A model generated the notes under the pieces. That model was given only the letters and a program-made list of their open reading frames with translations, made no database searches and was not told the DNA's origin. This document shows, one piece after another, positions 7,857 to 14,932 of a stretch of DNA of 18,460 nucleotides. The position numbers were made by a program, and so were the translations under genes. Source of the DNA: JALHFZ01 sp964483085 (GTDB lineage Bacteria; Synergistota; Synergistia; Synergistales; Aminobacteriaceae); contig CAYZZX010000032.1 in NCBI GenBank assembly GCA_964483085.1, positions 1 to 18,460 on the forward strand, given 5' to 3'. Every line of letters starts with the position of its first letter. The first letter of the stretch is position 1.

Positions 7857-9161
7857 CTATCGGGAGGGCAGCAGGGGGGTCAGATAGCAGGCGCAGAAGG
7901 GGATCAGCTTTCCTCCCCGGAAGACGTGGAGGCTGCAGTACCGCAGCCGTTCGAGGTCGAGGGTTCCTCCGTCCTGAAAGGGCATGGCGCTCACGGTGAA
8001 GCTCGAGGAGCGGAACCGTTCGAGGAAGACCTCCATGTCCGTCAGATCGTCCCCGCAGGCGCAGGGCTCACTGCTCCGCTCCCACCGCAGGCCGAGATAC
8101 TGCCGCTTTCGCGCGGCGCTGTCGCTGCAGGCGCACTCTTCGCTCCCCTCTCTCTCCCCTTTCCTGTTCAGAGAGTGGAGAGTTCCGTCCCTTTTGACGA
8201 TGAAGTCCCCGGAGAAGCCGCAGAGGGGGTGGTTGCACCGGGAGGGGGTCAGATCCTCCACGGGGAAGAGGTCCCCCCCCTGAAGGCCGATCGCCTCTAT
8301 CAGTTCGTCGAGGGTGAAGCGGTCCTCGTCGGCGGGAAGGGCGGGGATCCGGCCGAAGTAGCTCACGGGCTGAAAGTGAACTCCCCGCACTGCCGGAGAA
8401 CGGGCGAGGGCGAAGCGCAGGATGTCGCCGATGGAGCGGATATTCACCTTCGGTACGAGAGTGGGAACAAGGGTCACGCCGATGCCGTATTCCGCGCACC
8501 GGGCGATGGCTCTTTTTTTGATGTCGAAGAGGGGACGCCCCCGGAGCGTTCGGTAGACGTCGTCGTCCGTTCCGTCGAACTGCAGAAAGACGAAGGAGAG
8601 CCCCGCCTGGGCGAGGGCGGCAACGTAGGGTTCGTCAGAGGCCAGCCGGAGGCCGTTTGTGTTGAGCTGCACGTACCGGCATCCGAGATCCTTCGCCGAC
8701 CGGACGATTTCCGGAAGGTCGTTCCGCACGGTGGGCTCTCCGCCGCTGAGCTGAACGAGGGATTCTCCCGGGCGGATGATCTGTTCTAAAGAGCGGCGAA
8801 TCTCCTCCAGAGGCGGATCCTCCGTCAGGGCTCCGCCGTCGGCGAAGCAGAAGGGGCAGCGGAGATTGCACCGCTCCGTCACCTCAAGGATCACGCAGCA
8901 GGTCCCCCGCAGATGGCCGGAGCACAGGCCACAGTCATGAGGGCAGTCCGGATTTCCTTCATCCTCCGGAGCTTTCAGCTCGCTGGTCCATTGAGCGAGA
9001 TTCACCCGATCTCGCCAGACGACAGCGGAGAAGAACCCGTGGTCGGGGCATTCCTTTTCGAGGAAGACCTCTCCTTTCCGGCGGACCTTCACCGCGCTGA
9101 TCCTCTTGAGGCAGACGGGGCAGACGCTCCAGGTCCGCCCGAGAACCGTGCCGGGTGTCAT
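7857..9161 (-). CDS. trsS: radical SAM protein, TrsS-type, with extra cysteine clusters
   Basis: This is a radical SAM enzyme: C98-x3-C102-x2-C105 (CNLRCPFC) would bind the SAM-ligating 4Fe-4S cluster, and SGGEPT at 139-144 is the SAM-binding motif. Further cysteines are C14/C17 (CPVC), C38, C73/C77/C80, C309/C314, C343/C345, C367/C369, C409 and C423/C425, so more than one auxiliary metal site is likely. The C-terminal pattern FQDGGTLDLERLRYC...LIPFCAC resembles the group that includes archaeal tetraether synthase and related uncharacterised proteins. From memory, the name TrsS is used for a radical SAM (seleno)protein found beside aldehyde oxidoreductase and DVU_1557-type genes, the neighbourhood seen here. 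This copy has no in-frame TGA and ends in TAG. The ATG follows the upstream stop directly (TAG-ATG), with GGAGG 8 nt before it. The reaction is unknown. Confidence 0.8.
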   Translation of the reverse strand: MTPGTVLGRTWSVCPVCLKRISAVKVRRKGEVFLEKECPDHGFFSAVVWRDRVNLAQWTSELKAPEDEGNPDCPHDCGLCSGHLRGTCCVILEVTERCNLRCPFCFADGGALTEDPPLEEIRRSLEQIIRPGESLVQLSGGEPTVRNDLPEIVRSAKDLGCRYVQLNTNGLRLASDEPYVAALAQAGLSFVFLQFDGTDDDVYRTLRGRPLFDIKKRAIARCAEYGIGVTLVPTLVPKVNIRSIGDILRFALARSPAVRGVHFQPVSYFGRIPALPADEDRFTLDELIEAIGLQGGDLFPVEDLTPSRCNHPLCGFSGDFIVKRDGTLHSLNRKGEREGSEECACSDSAARKRQYLGLRWERSSEPCACGDDLTDMEVFLERFRSSSFTVSAMPFQDGGTLDLERLRYCSLHVFRGGKLIPFCACYLTPLLPSR

Positions 9162-9356
9162 CTACTTGTCCTCCAGGGTCTGTTCGACTTCGGCCATCCG
9201 CCCCCGGGCGAGTTCCTCAGGGATGAAGACCACTCCGCAGGAGGTGCATCGCAGCACTGCAGTGCTGAAGGAGTGCCCCAGGTAGGTGAAGCCCGCCTTC
9301 TCGGAGACGAGGGGAATACCGCATTTTCCGCAGATCAGAGTGGACTGCTCCTCCAC
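9162..9356 (-). CDS. small two-CxxC redox/zinc-ribbon protein, DVU_1557-like
   Basis: This short protein carries two CxxC pairs, CGKC near the start and CTSC about 28 residues later, spaced as in a rubredoxin- or zinc-ribbon-type metal site. It ends in a charged helix. By pattern and neighbours it resembles the DVU_1557 family of small redox proteins (recollection, not a search). I chose the GTG at 9356, because GAGGAG lies 6 nt upstream, giving 64 aa. A longer reading starts at TTG 9377 (71 aa) and overlaps the preceding gene, but it has no ribosome binding site. It sits 10 nt after the flavin/Fe-S fusion gene and touches the radical SAM gene. It may carry electrons between those two proteins or be a substrate; this is inference. 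Confidence 0.72.
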   Translation of the reverse strand: MEEQSTLICGKCGIPLVSEKAGFTYLGHSFSTAVLRCTSCGVVFIPEELARGRMAEVEQTLEDK

Positions 9357-9366
9357 GGTCTTCTCC

Positions 9367-11616
9367 TCACTTCTCAATTTTCATCCGGTGGCTGTAGGTT
9401 TTATGAAGCAAAAACCCCTTCGGGGTGAGCTCGTACTCCACCCACTGGGTCATCTGCCCCACCTGGCCGGACCCGAAGATATGCCCCGAGGCGGAATCGA
9501 TTACCTTCTGCCCCGTGGCCTCGCACTCCTCGATGACCGCCAGAGCGTCCTCCTCGAGAAGGCGGTCCCGGTCCATTTTCTCCCTCACTTCCTCAGGGAT
9601 GGTCAGTTCCTTTCTCTCCTCCATGGGTTCCTCCTTTATAATCGGCTCGCCGGGCAGATATTTCGCCGAAAGTATTTTCTTGAGATGCTCTCTGTTCCGG
9701 CGGCGCTCGTTGGCCCCCGGAGTTTTCCTGTTCCACCCTCCGAGGCCGAAGAGAATGTCAAGAATATGCTTCACGGGTTTGCCCGTCTCCGCGAAGACGT
9801 CGCGGCAGTTTGCGCAGTAGGTGACATAGGGGTATTCTCCCTCTTCCGCCCGCTTCTTCGCAAGCCAGTCGGCGAAGGGAGGGTTGGCGATGGAGATCTG
9901 GCCCCCCCAGGAGCAGCACTGGGCACGGGCACCTTCGTAGGGAAGGGGCTCGATCCGGCAGCCCGCCATTTCCACCAGAGAGCGGATGTTTTTCTGCGTC
10001 TTTGGGCGGTAGCGGGCGGAGCAGGGGTCGAAGACGGAGACGGTCCGTTCCTCTTCTTCCAGCTTCGGAGTGACCCCCCGGGAGAGCAGGTGGTCGGAAA
10101 GAAAGAGAGTGGAAATTTCAGGCAGAAATTCGCCGAACATCTGAAGGCAGGAGGGGCAGGCCAGGATCACCGGAGGAGAGCCAAGTTTTTTCCAGGCTGT
10201 CCGTATATTTCGGCAGACCTCTTCGTGGAGCGGAACGTCTCCGCCCCAGACGGCGGGGGCGCCGCAGCATCCGAGGAGCAGGGCGGTTTGGGGATCCGTC
10301 TTTCGCAGAGCCCGATAGGATTCAAGTACATACCGCGGATCGGACGCGCCGAGCTGGCATCCGGGGTAGAAGAGAAAGTCGCACCTTTCTCCCGGCGGAG
10401 GAAGGAGAAGAGCCGCCCGCTCTCCGTTGGAAAAGGCCATGTCCCGCAGCCAGAACTCGTGCCACGCCCAGGGCATGGCCCCCTTTTCCCTCATGATCCG
10501 GTGGCTGCCCCGGAGATACTCCCCCACGTCGATGTCCACTGGGCAGACCTCTTTGCAGAGGCCGCACTGATTGCAGGTGGAGATGAGCCGGGTGGCCACC
10601 GTACCGTTGCCGTCCAGGGTGACGGGGGTGATTGAGACCTCCACCTCTTCGTCGATCCGCTTCGGAAATTTTTCGAAATAGCTCAGAAAGCCGCAGTGGC
10701 GGATGCAGGCGTCGCAGCGGCACTGAACGCACCGGTTCGCCTCCGCTTTGGCCTCCTCCGCCGAGTAGATCCCCCCCTCCGCCGGAAGGACCGCCGCCGC
10801 GGGAAAGAGGGCGGAGGGGTCAAGCTGCATCTGCGTCGGAGGGATGAGGGGGGCGCTTTTCATGTTTCCTGTCTTGAGCCACCCCTCGAGGAGTGTGGCT
10901 GCCTGAAGCCCCTGGGCGAGGGCCTCCATGGGAGTTGCTCCCGCGGCCTCTCCGCCGAGAAACACCCCCGGCAGGGAGGTCGCCGCGGGCAGAGAGTCCG
11001 GGGCGTTGAGAAGGCCGAAGAGATCCCCTCCCTTTCCGGTGGCGACGTAGACGCCGTCGAACTCGCCGAGCAGGTCCTCAAGACTGTCCACGGGGGAATT
11101 CAGCCGCAGATCGTACTCTTCGTGCATGAACTGCCGCTCGAAATCCTCAAAAAGCACGTTCTTTTCGGGGTGATTCCGAAGGGCGCCCCCCCAGCTTCCC
11201 TCTCGCTCGAAGAGGGTCACTCCGTATTTCCGGTTCGCCAGGCGGAGGGCGCAGCCAAGGCCGCTGAGCCCCGCCCCCACGACGGCAAAGCGCCCCTTCT
11301 TCGGGGGCATGTTGTAGTGTGGAGGAAGAAGGGAGGAGGTGTGGGCCAGGACCGACCGTTCAAGGAGATTCAGTGCGATGGAGCCGTCCGTCTCTTTCCG
11401 GGGGCAGACGGCCTCGCAGGGGCCGGAGCACAGAAGGGCCACGGCAGCGGGAAAGCCCACGGCGTTTGAAAAAAGCCTGCAGGCGCTGTTGAAGCTCCCC
11501 CGCCCTATCCGGGAGACGAACTCCCGGACATCGAGGTGGAAGGGGCAGGCGGAGGAACAGAAGGGCGCCTCCTTTTCAAGGCAGCGGGTGCGGATGGTGG
11601 TGCGGATGTCCTCCAT
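9367..11616 (-). CDS. multidomain flavin / ferredoxin / HdrB-like (CCG) oxidoreductase
   Basis: The 749-aa protein joins several redox modules. Residues 12-71 hold cysteines (C20, C24, C63, C67, C71) like the N-terminal Fe-S domain of glutamate-synthase-type flavoproteins. VVGAGLSGLG at 112-121 begins a dinucleotide-binding fold. Residues 296-308 and 348-358 carry two ferredoxin clusters (CNQCGLCKEVCP in the second). Residues 420-490 and 532-604 each fit the CCG pattern of HdrB (C...CC...CxxC), which binds non-cubane 4Fe-4S clusters. A C-terminal domain of about 85 residues is not recognised. Such an assembly can move electrons between a nucleotide or flavin and Fe-S partners. It lies just after the Mop-type oxidoreductase, which has no flavin of its own, so it is a good candidate electron partner (inference). 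ATG start, GGAGGA 5 nt upstream. It resembles proteins called pyridine nucleotide-disulfide oxidoreductase/dicluster-binding. Confidence 0.85.
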   Translation of the reverse strand: MEDIRTTIRTRCLEKEAPFCSSACPFHLDVREFVSRIGRGSFNSACRLFSNAVGFPAAVALLCSGPCEAVCPRKETDGSIALNLLERSVLAHTSSLLPPHYNMPPKKGRFAVVGAGLSGLGCALRLANRKYGVTLFEREGSWGGALRNHPEKNVLFEDFERQFMHEEYDLRLNSPVDSLEDLLGEFDGVYVATGKGGDLFGLLNAPDSLPAATSLPGVFLGGEAAGATPMEALAQGLQAATLLEGWLKTGNMKSAPLIPPTQMQLDPSALFPAAAVLPAEGGIYSAEEAKAEANRCVQCRCDACIRHCGFLSYFEKFPKRIDEEVEVSITPVTLDGNGTVATRLISTCNQCGLCKEVCPVDIDVGEYLRGSHRIMREKGAMPWAWHEFWLRDMAFSNGERAALLLPPPGERCDFLFYPGCQLGASDPRYVLESYRALRKTDPQTALLLGCCGAPAVWGGDVPLHEEVCRNIRTAWKKLGSPPVILACPSCLQMFGEFLPEISTLFLSDHLLSRGVTPKLEEEERTVSVFDPCSARYRPKTQKNIRSLVEMAGCRIEPLPYEGARAQCCSWGGQISIANPPFADWLAKKRAEEGEYPYVTYCANCRDVFAETGKPVKHILDILFGLGGWNRKTPGANERRRNREHLKKILSAKYLPGEPIIKEEPMEERKELTIPEEVREKMDRDRLLEEDALAVIEECEATGQKVIDSASGHIFGSGQVGQMTQWVEYELTPKGFLLHKTYSHRMKIEK
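9622..9637 (-). promoter_or_regulatory. strong internal ribosome binding site with in-frame ATG
   Basis: Inside the 749-aa gene, on its own strand, AAAGGAGG (9637-9630) lies 5 nt before an in-frame ATG (9624-9622). This would start translation at Met665 and give an 85-aa product identical to the C-terminal domain. The Shine-Dalgarno match is as good as any in the window. It may be chance (the codons read KEEP), a remnant of two genes that fused, or a real second start. Confidence 0.45.
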
Positions 11617-11627
11617 GCAGGTCCTCC

Positions 11628-11660
11628 AAAAAAGCGGTGCCGCCGGGAGGGCGGCACCGC
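11628..11660 (-). terminator. intrinsic terminator between the aldehyde oxidoreductase and flavin/Fe-S genes
   Basis: On the minus strand a perfect 11-bp GC-rich stem (GCGGTGCCGCC with GGCGGCACCGC, 5-nt loop) is followed at once by six Ts. It lies 12 nt after the stop of the aldehyde oxidoreductase gene. The T-run directly touches the GGAGG ribosome binding site of the next gene. No promoter fits in the remaining space, so it probably lets only part of the transcripts through. Confidence 0.88.
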
Positions 11661-11672
11661 CGGGTTCTTTCT

Positions 11673-14594
11673 CTAGAAGAAGCGCTCGCCTTCGGCCCCG
11701 CCAAGGGGGACGAAGAAGTCGTCTCCGCCGAATTTCACGGGGTTTGCCTTCATATCCTCAAGCTCTTCGTAGAGGTCCGATCCGAGGAAGTATTTTCCCG
11801 GCTTCTCCGGCTCTCTCCCTGCAGCGAGGGCATCGAGCCCCGCCTTGACCTTTGCGGGAGTGGCGGGGAGCTCGTAGATCCTCACGCCGCAGGCGTTTTT
11901 AATGCCGTTGATCACCGCCATGTGCCCCGCCGACTGGAAGGCCTCCGACGCGCCGGAGGAGCCGAAGGGGCCTAATTCGTCGGGACGCTCGTAGTGGATG
12001 ACGTTGATCTCGTCGGGGATGTCGAGAATATAGGGAACGCCGCTCGACGCGATATTCGTGTGCTTCTTCACGTCGTCGTAGTTCTCGCTCAGGGCGAAGC
12101 CGATGCTGTGGGATATTCCTCCGTAGGCCTGGCCGTTCACCGCGTCGATATTCCCGACCTTGCCCACGTCGTCCACGCAGGTGAAGCGGAGCACCCGGGT
12201 CTTGCCCGTGGCGGTGTCCACCTCCACCTCGGCCATGTTCAGGCAGTAGGTGAAGGCGGGCGTGGGGTCGCCGATCCCCGTGTTGGGGTCGAGCCGGCAG
12301 AGCCCGGGAACGGTGGTGTTGGAATAGGTGCCGGTGTATTTGGTCTCGAGCCCCTCGGCCGTCATCTCATCATACGTCCGGTAGGTTCCGTCCTCCTTCT
12401 TCATGGCGTTCAGAAGCTTCTCGGCGGCGAGGATCGTGGCGTTGCCGCTCATGTAGTGGGTGCGGCTGGCGCCGGACATTCCGCTGTCGGGGCAGAGCTT
12501 CGTGTCGTTCTGGACGAGCTTGATCTGCTCGGGGGTGACCCCCAGCGGTTTCAGCGCCTCAAGGGTGAGCATGAGAGAGCCGATGTCCCCCCCCTGGCCC
12601 AGCTCCTGGTAGGTGTCGTACTTCGTGAAGGTGCCGTCGGGATTGATCTCAATTGCCACGGAGGCGCTGTCGGTACCTCCTTCCGTGACGTTGAACCCTC
12701 CCCAGGAGAGGCCCACTCCCCGGCGCTTCTCCGGAGTATCCGCCGCCTTCGCTTCGGCCACAGCCTTGTCGTAGATCGGCTTCATAATCTTCATCATCTC
12801 TTCCATGGGGTACTGGCGGAAGGGGTAGCTGTTGACGTTCGTCTCCCCCTGGCGGGCGATGTTCCGGAAGCGGAAGTCGAAGGGGTCGATCCCAGCCTTC
12901 TCGGCGAGCATGTCCATGAGGGCCTCGCCCAGAGTGTAGGCCTGAGGGGAGCCGTAGCTGCGGTAGGCCGTGCCGAAGTTGTGGTTCGTGTTGGCGATCC
13001 TTGCGAGCCCCGCAACGTTGGGAGTGTAATAGGGGAAGAAGGCGAAGCGGGCGGGCTTCGTCATGATGTCGTCTCCGCCAAAGGAGTAGGCGCCGTGGTC
13101 CATGCCGAAGTCAAACTCCACGGCGAGGAGTTTTCCATTTTCGTCGCAGGCCGCCCGGCCGTTGGAGTGGCAGGGGCTTCGCTTGCCGGAGAAGTGCTGG
13201 TGCTCCTCGTAGCTCATGGAGAGAGCCACGGGAGCCTTCATGACCATGGCAGCCGCACCGGTGATGCAGAGGTCTCCGGCGTTGGTGGACCAGCCGAAGC
13301 TCCCCCCCGTGGGGTTCATGACGATCCGGATCTTGTCCTTCGGTATGCCGATGGAGTTTCCGATTCTGCTGATAGAGGAATAGACCCCCTGGGACTTGCA
13401 CTGGATGGTGAGGTACCCTTCCTCGTCAAAATAGGCCTGGACGGTGGTCCCCTCGATGGAGAGGTGGGGTTCTCTGGTCGAGTAGAAGCTGCCCTCCGCT
13501 GAGAAGGGAGCGTCGTCGATTATCTCCCGGACCTTCGAGGCATCCTCGAGGCCGGCCCCCTTCAGCACGGGCTGCATGCAGAAGATGTTGTCCGTATCCT
13601 CGTGGATGCGCATCGCTCCGGGCATGACCGCGTCGAGATAGTTGAGGTATTCGGGAAGCTGCTCGATCTCCACCTTCACCTTCGCAGCTGCCGCCCGAGC
13701 GTGGTCCTTCGTGTCCGCCACGGCCAGGGCGACCACGTCGCCGTAGCGGTGGATCTTATCGTCGGGAAGGACTTTTCTGCTGGGGACGAGAACGGTCGTC
13801 CGCTCGTGGAACTGCCCCTCGGCCATGATGTTCGTGCCGCCCGCCTCAAGGATGTCCCTGGCCACGATGATCTTCTTCACACCGGGCATTTTCTCCGCTT
13901 CCGAGATATCTATGGAGAGGATCTTCGCATGATGGGCGATCTTCGGCTGAACAACCGCCACGTGAAGGGTGCCCGGAGGCATCTTCAGCGACTGGTCGTC
14001 CCCGTAGTCGGCGAGGCCGCACACCTTGGCGAGGGCTGTGGGGCGCACCAGGGGCTTGCCGTAGTAGCTTTCTCCCTCGGGAGGCTGATAAGTGATGTCC
14101 TGTACGGTGGCATCCCCTCGCATCACCCGGGCCGCGTCCATCACGGCGTCGACGATCTGCTTGAACCCGGTGCAGCGGCAGACGTTCTTGTTCTTGTGGA
14201 ACCACTCCCGGACGTCCTCCCGGGTGGGGTTCGGATTTTCCGTCAGAAGGGCGTAGGTGGAGACGACGAACCCCGGAGTGCAGAAGCCGCACTGGATGGC
14301 TCCGCTGTTCATGTAGGCGACCTGGATGGGGTGGAGCTGAGAGGGTGTTCCGATCCCCTCCAGGGTGAGCACCGTGCTGTACTCCTCGATCCTTCCGATC
14401 TTCTGCACGCAGGAGCGGACGAGCTTTCCGTTCAGGATGACGGAGCAGGAGCCGCAGACCCCCGTGCCGCACCCCACCTTGACGCTTGTCAGGCCGATCC
14501 TCCGAAGGACGTCCGCAAGGGATTCCTTTGCAGGGTCGCAGATCAAAATCCGGTTCGCTCCGTTGATGTTCAGCCACATCTTTCGAAATGCCAT
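11673..14594 (-). CDS. mop: Mop-type molybdenum aldehyde oxidoreductase (xanthine oxidase family)
   Basis: Single-chain molybdopterin enzymes of this family oxidise aldehydes to carboxylic acids. What is seen: a plant-type [2Fe-2S] domain (C42, C47, C50, C62), a second helical [2Fe-2S] domain (C102, C105, C139, C141 in CRCTG), and then the molybdopterin domains. Segments GGSFGW, AYRSYGSPQ and FGSSGASEAF align by eye with Desulfovibrio gigas MOP. E884 in GASE sits where MOP has its catalytic glutamate (GVGE). No FAD domain is present, as in MOP and unlike xanthine dehydrogenase, so an outside electron acceptor is needed. At 973 aa it is longer than D. gigas MOP, mostly through a C-terminal tail of about 45 residues. 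The substrate is not known. ATG start with AGGAGG 7 nt upstream. It is first in the minus-strand redox locus and is followed by an intrinsic terminator. Confidence 0.93.
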   Translation of the reverse strand: MAFRKMWLNINGANRILICDPAKESLADVLRRIGLTSVKVGCGTGVCGSCSVILNGKLVRSCVQKIGRIEEYSTVLTLEGIGTPSQLHPIQVAYMNSGAIQCGFCTPGFVVSTYALLTENPNPTREDVREWFHKNKNVCRCTGFKQIVDAVMDAARVMRGDATVQDITYQPPEGESYYGKPLVRPTALAKVCGLADYGDDQSLKMPPGTLHVAVVQPKIAHHAKILSIDISEAEKMPGVKKIIVARDILEAGGTNIMAEGQFHERTTVLVPSRKVLPDDKIHRYGDVVALAVADTKDHARAAAAKVKVEIEQLPEYLNYLDAVMPGAMRIHEDTDNIFCMQPVLKGAGLEDASKVREIIDDAPFSAEGSFYSTREPHLSIEGTTVQAYFDEEGYLTIQCKSQGVYSSISRIGNSIGIPKDKIRIVMNPTGGSFGWSTNAGDLCITGAAAMVMKAPVALSMSYEEHQHFSGKRSPCHSNGRAACDENGKLLAVEFDFGMDHGAYSFGGDDIMTKPARFAFFPYYTPNVAGLARIANTNHNFGTAYRSYGSPQAYTLGEALMDMLAEKAGIDPFDFRFRNIARQGETNVNSYPFRQYPMEEMMKIMKPIYDKAVAEAKAADTPEKRRGVGLSWGGFNVTEGGTDSASVAIEINPDGTFTKYDTYQELGQGGDIGSLMLTLEALKPLGVTPEQIKLVQNDTKLCPDSGMSGASRTHYMSGNATILAAEKLLNAMKKEDGTYRTYDEMTAEGLETKYTGTYSNTTVPGLCRLDPNTGIGDPTPAFTYCLNMAEVEVDTATGKTRVLRFTCVDDVGKVGNIDAVNGQAYGGISHSIGFALSENYDDVKKHTNIASSGVPYILDIPDEINVIHYERPDELGPFGSSGASEAFQSAGHMAVINGIKNACGVRIYELPATPAKVKAGLDALAAGREPEKPGKYFLGSDLYEELEDMKANPVKFGGDDFFVPLGGAEGERFF

Positions 14595-14664
14595 AGGTAT
14601 ACCTCCTGAGAGAATTTGTCTTCCGCTCTTCGCCGAAAAGATTGTAATGAAAATCTTTTTGAAG

Positions 14665-14693
14665 ATAATATAGAACTATTATGTACGATTCAA
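14665..14693 (-). promoter_or_regulatory. candidate sigma-70-type promoter for the redox locus
   Basis: On the minus strand TTGAAT (14693-14688) and TATTAT (14670-14665) are 17 nt apart. The -35 matches 4 of 6 and the -10 matches 5 of 6 consensus bases. The expected leader is about 60 nt before the ATG at 14594. Confidence 0.5.
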
Positions 14694-14804
14694 GGAGGAA
14701 AATCCAGCAGAAAAACATATAAAGGGTTCTTTATTCAAAAAAATGAACAAATTGACGGCAAGGGAGTAAAACCTTCTGCTCCCTCAAATCCGCAAGGATG
14801 AAAA

Positions 14805-14819
14805 ATTGGAATTTCCAAT
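14805..14819. promoter_or_regulatory. perfect palindrome ATTGGAA-T-TTCCAAT, candidate operator
   Basis: The two 7-bp arms are exact inverted copies around a single T. Its centre lies about 60 bases upstream of the trkA -10 and about 120 bases upstream of the redox-locus -10. This placement would suit an activator for trkA or a shared regulator. No regulator is identified. Confidence 0.4.
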
Positions 14820-14868
14820 CTGCTGATTAAGGAGACCCCGTAAAGATGGCGGGTGTTTTTTCCTGCTG

Positions 14869-14874
14869 TATAAT
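14869..14874 (+). promoter_or_regulatory. perfect TATAAT -10 upstream of trkA
   Basis: TATAAT matches the consensus fully and lies 58 bases before the trkA ATG. Hexamers at 16-18 nt upstream (around 14845-14852) do not resemble TTGACA. The promoter may therefore need an activator. Confidence 0.5.
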
Positions 14875-14932
14875 ATGATATTGTGGAAAAAAACAGGGAT
14901 CTCCGGATTCCTTTGGAGGAATTGAAGAGAGC

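Larger units (their letters stand above)
14595..14932. other. divergent intergenic region between the redox locus and trkAH
   Basis: This 338-bp AT-rich gap contains no gene I can support. It holds a candidate minus-strand promoter near 14665-14693, a perfect odd palindrome at 14805-14819, a plus-strand TATAAT at 14869-14874, and the two ribosome binding sites. A weak inverted repeat (ATCTT-4 nt-AAGAT, 14653-14666) lies at the expected transcript start of the minus-strand promoter. Confidence 0.75.

Noticed and set aside
7857..9377. Selenocysteine (in-frame TGA) in the radical SAM or small redox gene
   Set aside because: Both genes end in TAG and have no internal TGA; no SECIS-like need is apparent.
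11994..13502. Long plus-strand ORF (502 codons) inside the aldehyde oxidoreductase
   Set aside because: Antisense to a clear Mop-type gene; the translation is low-complexity Val/Gly/His-rich, as expected from codon bias.
14834..14862. Hairpin-like CCCG...CGGG followed by TTTTTT upstream of trkA
   Set aside because: Only four base pairs with a 9-nt loop; too weak for a terminator or riboswitch, and it precedes the -10.
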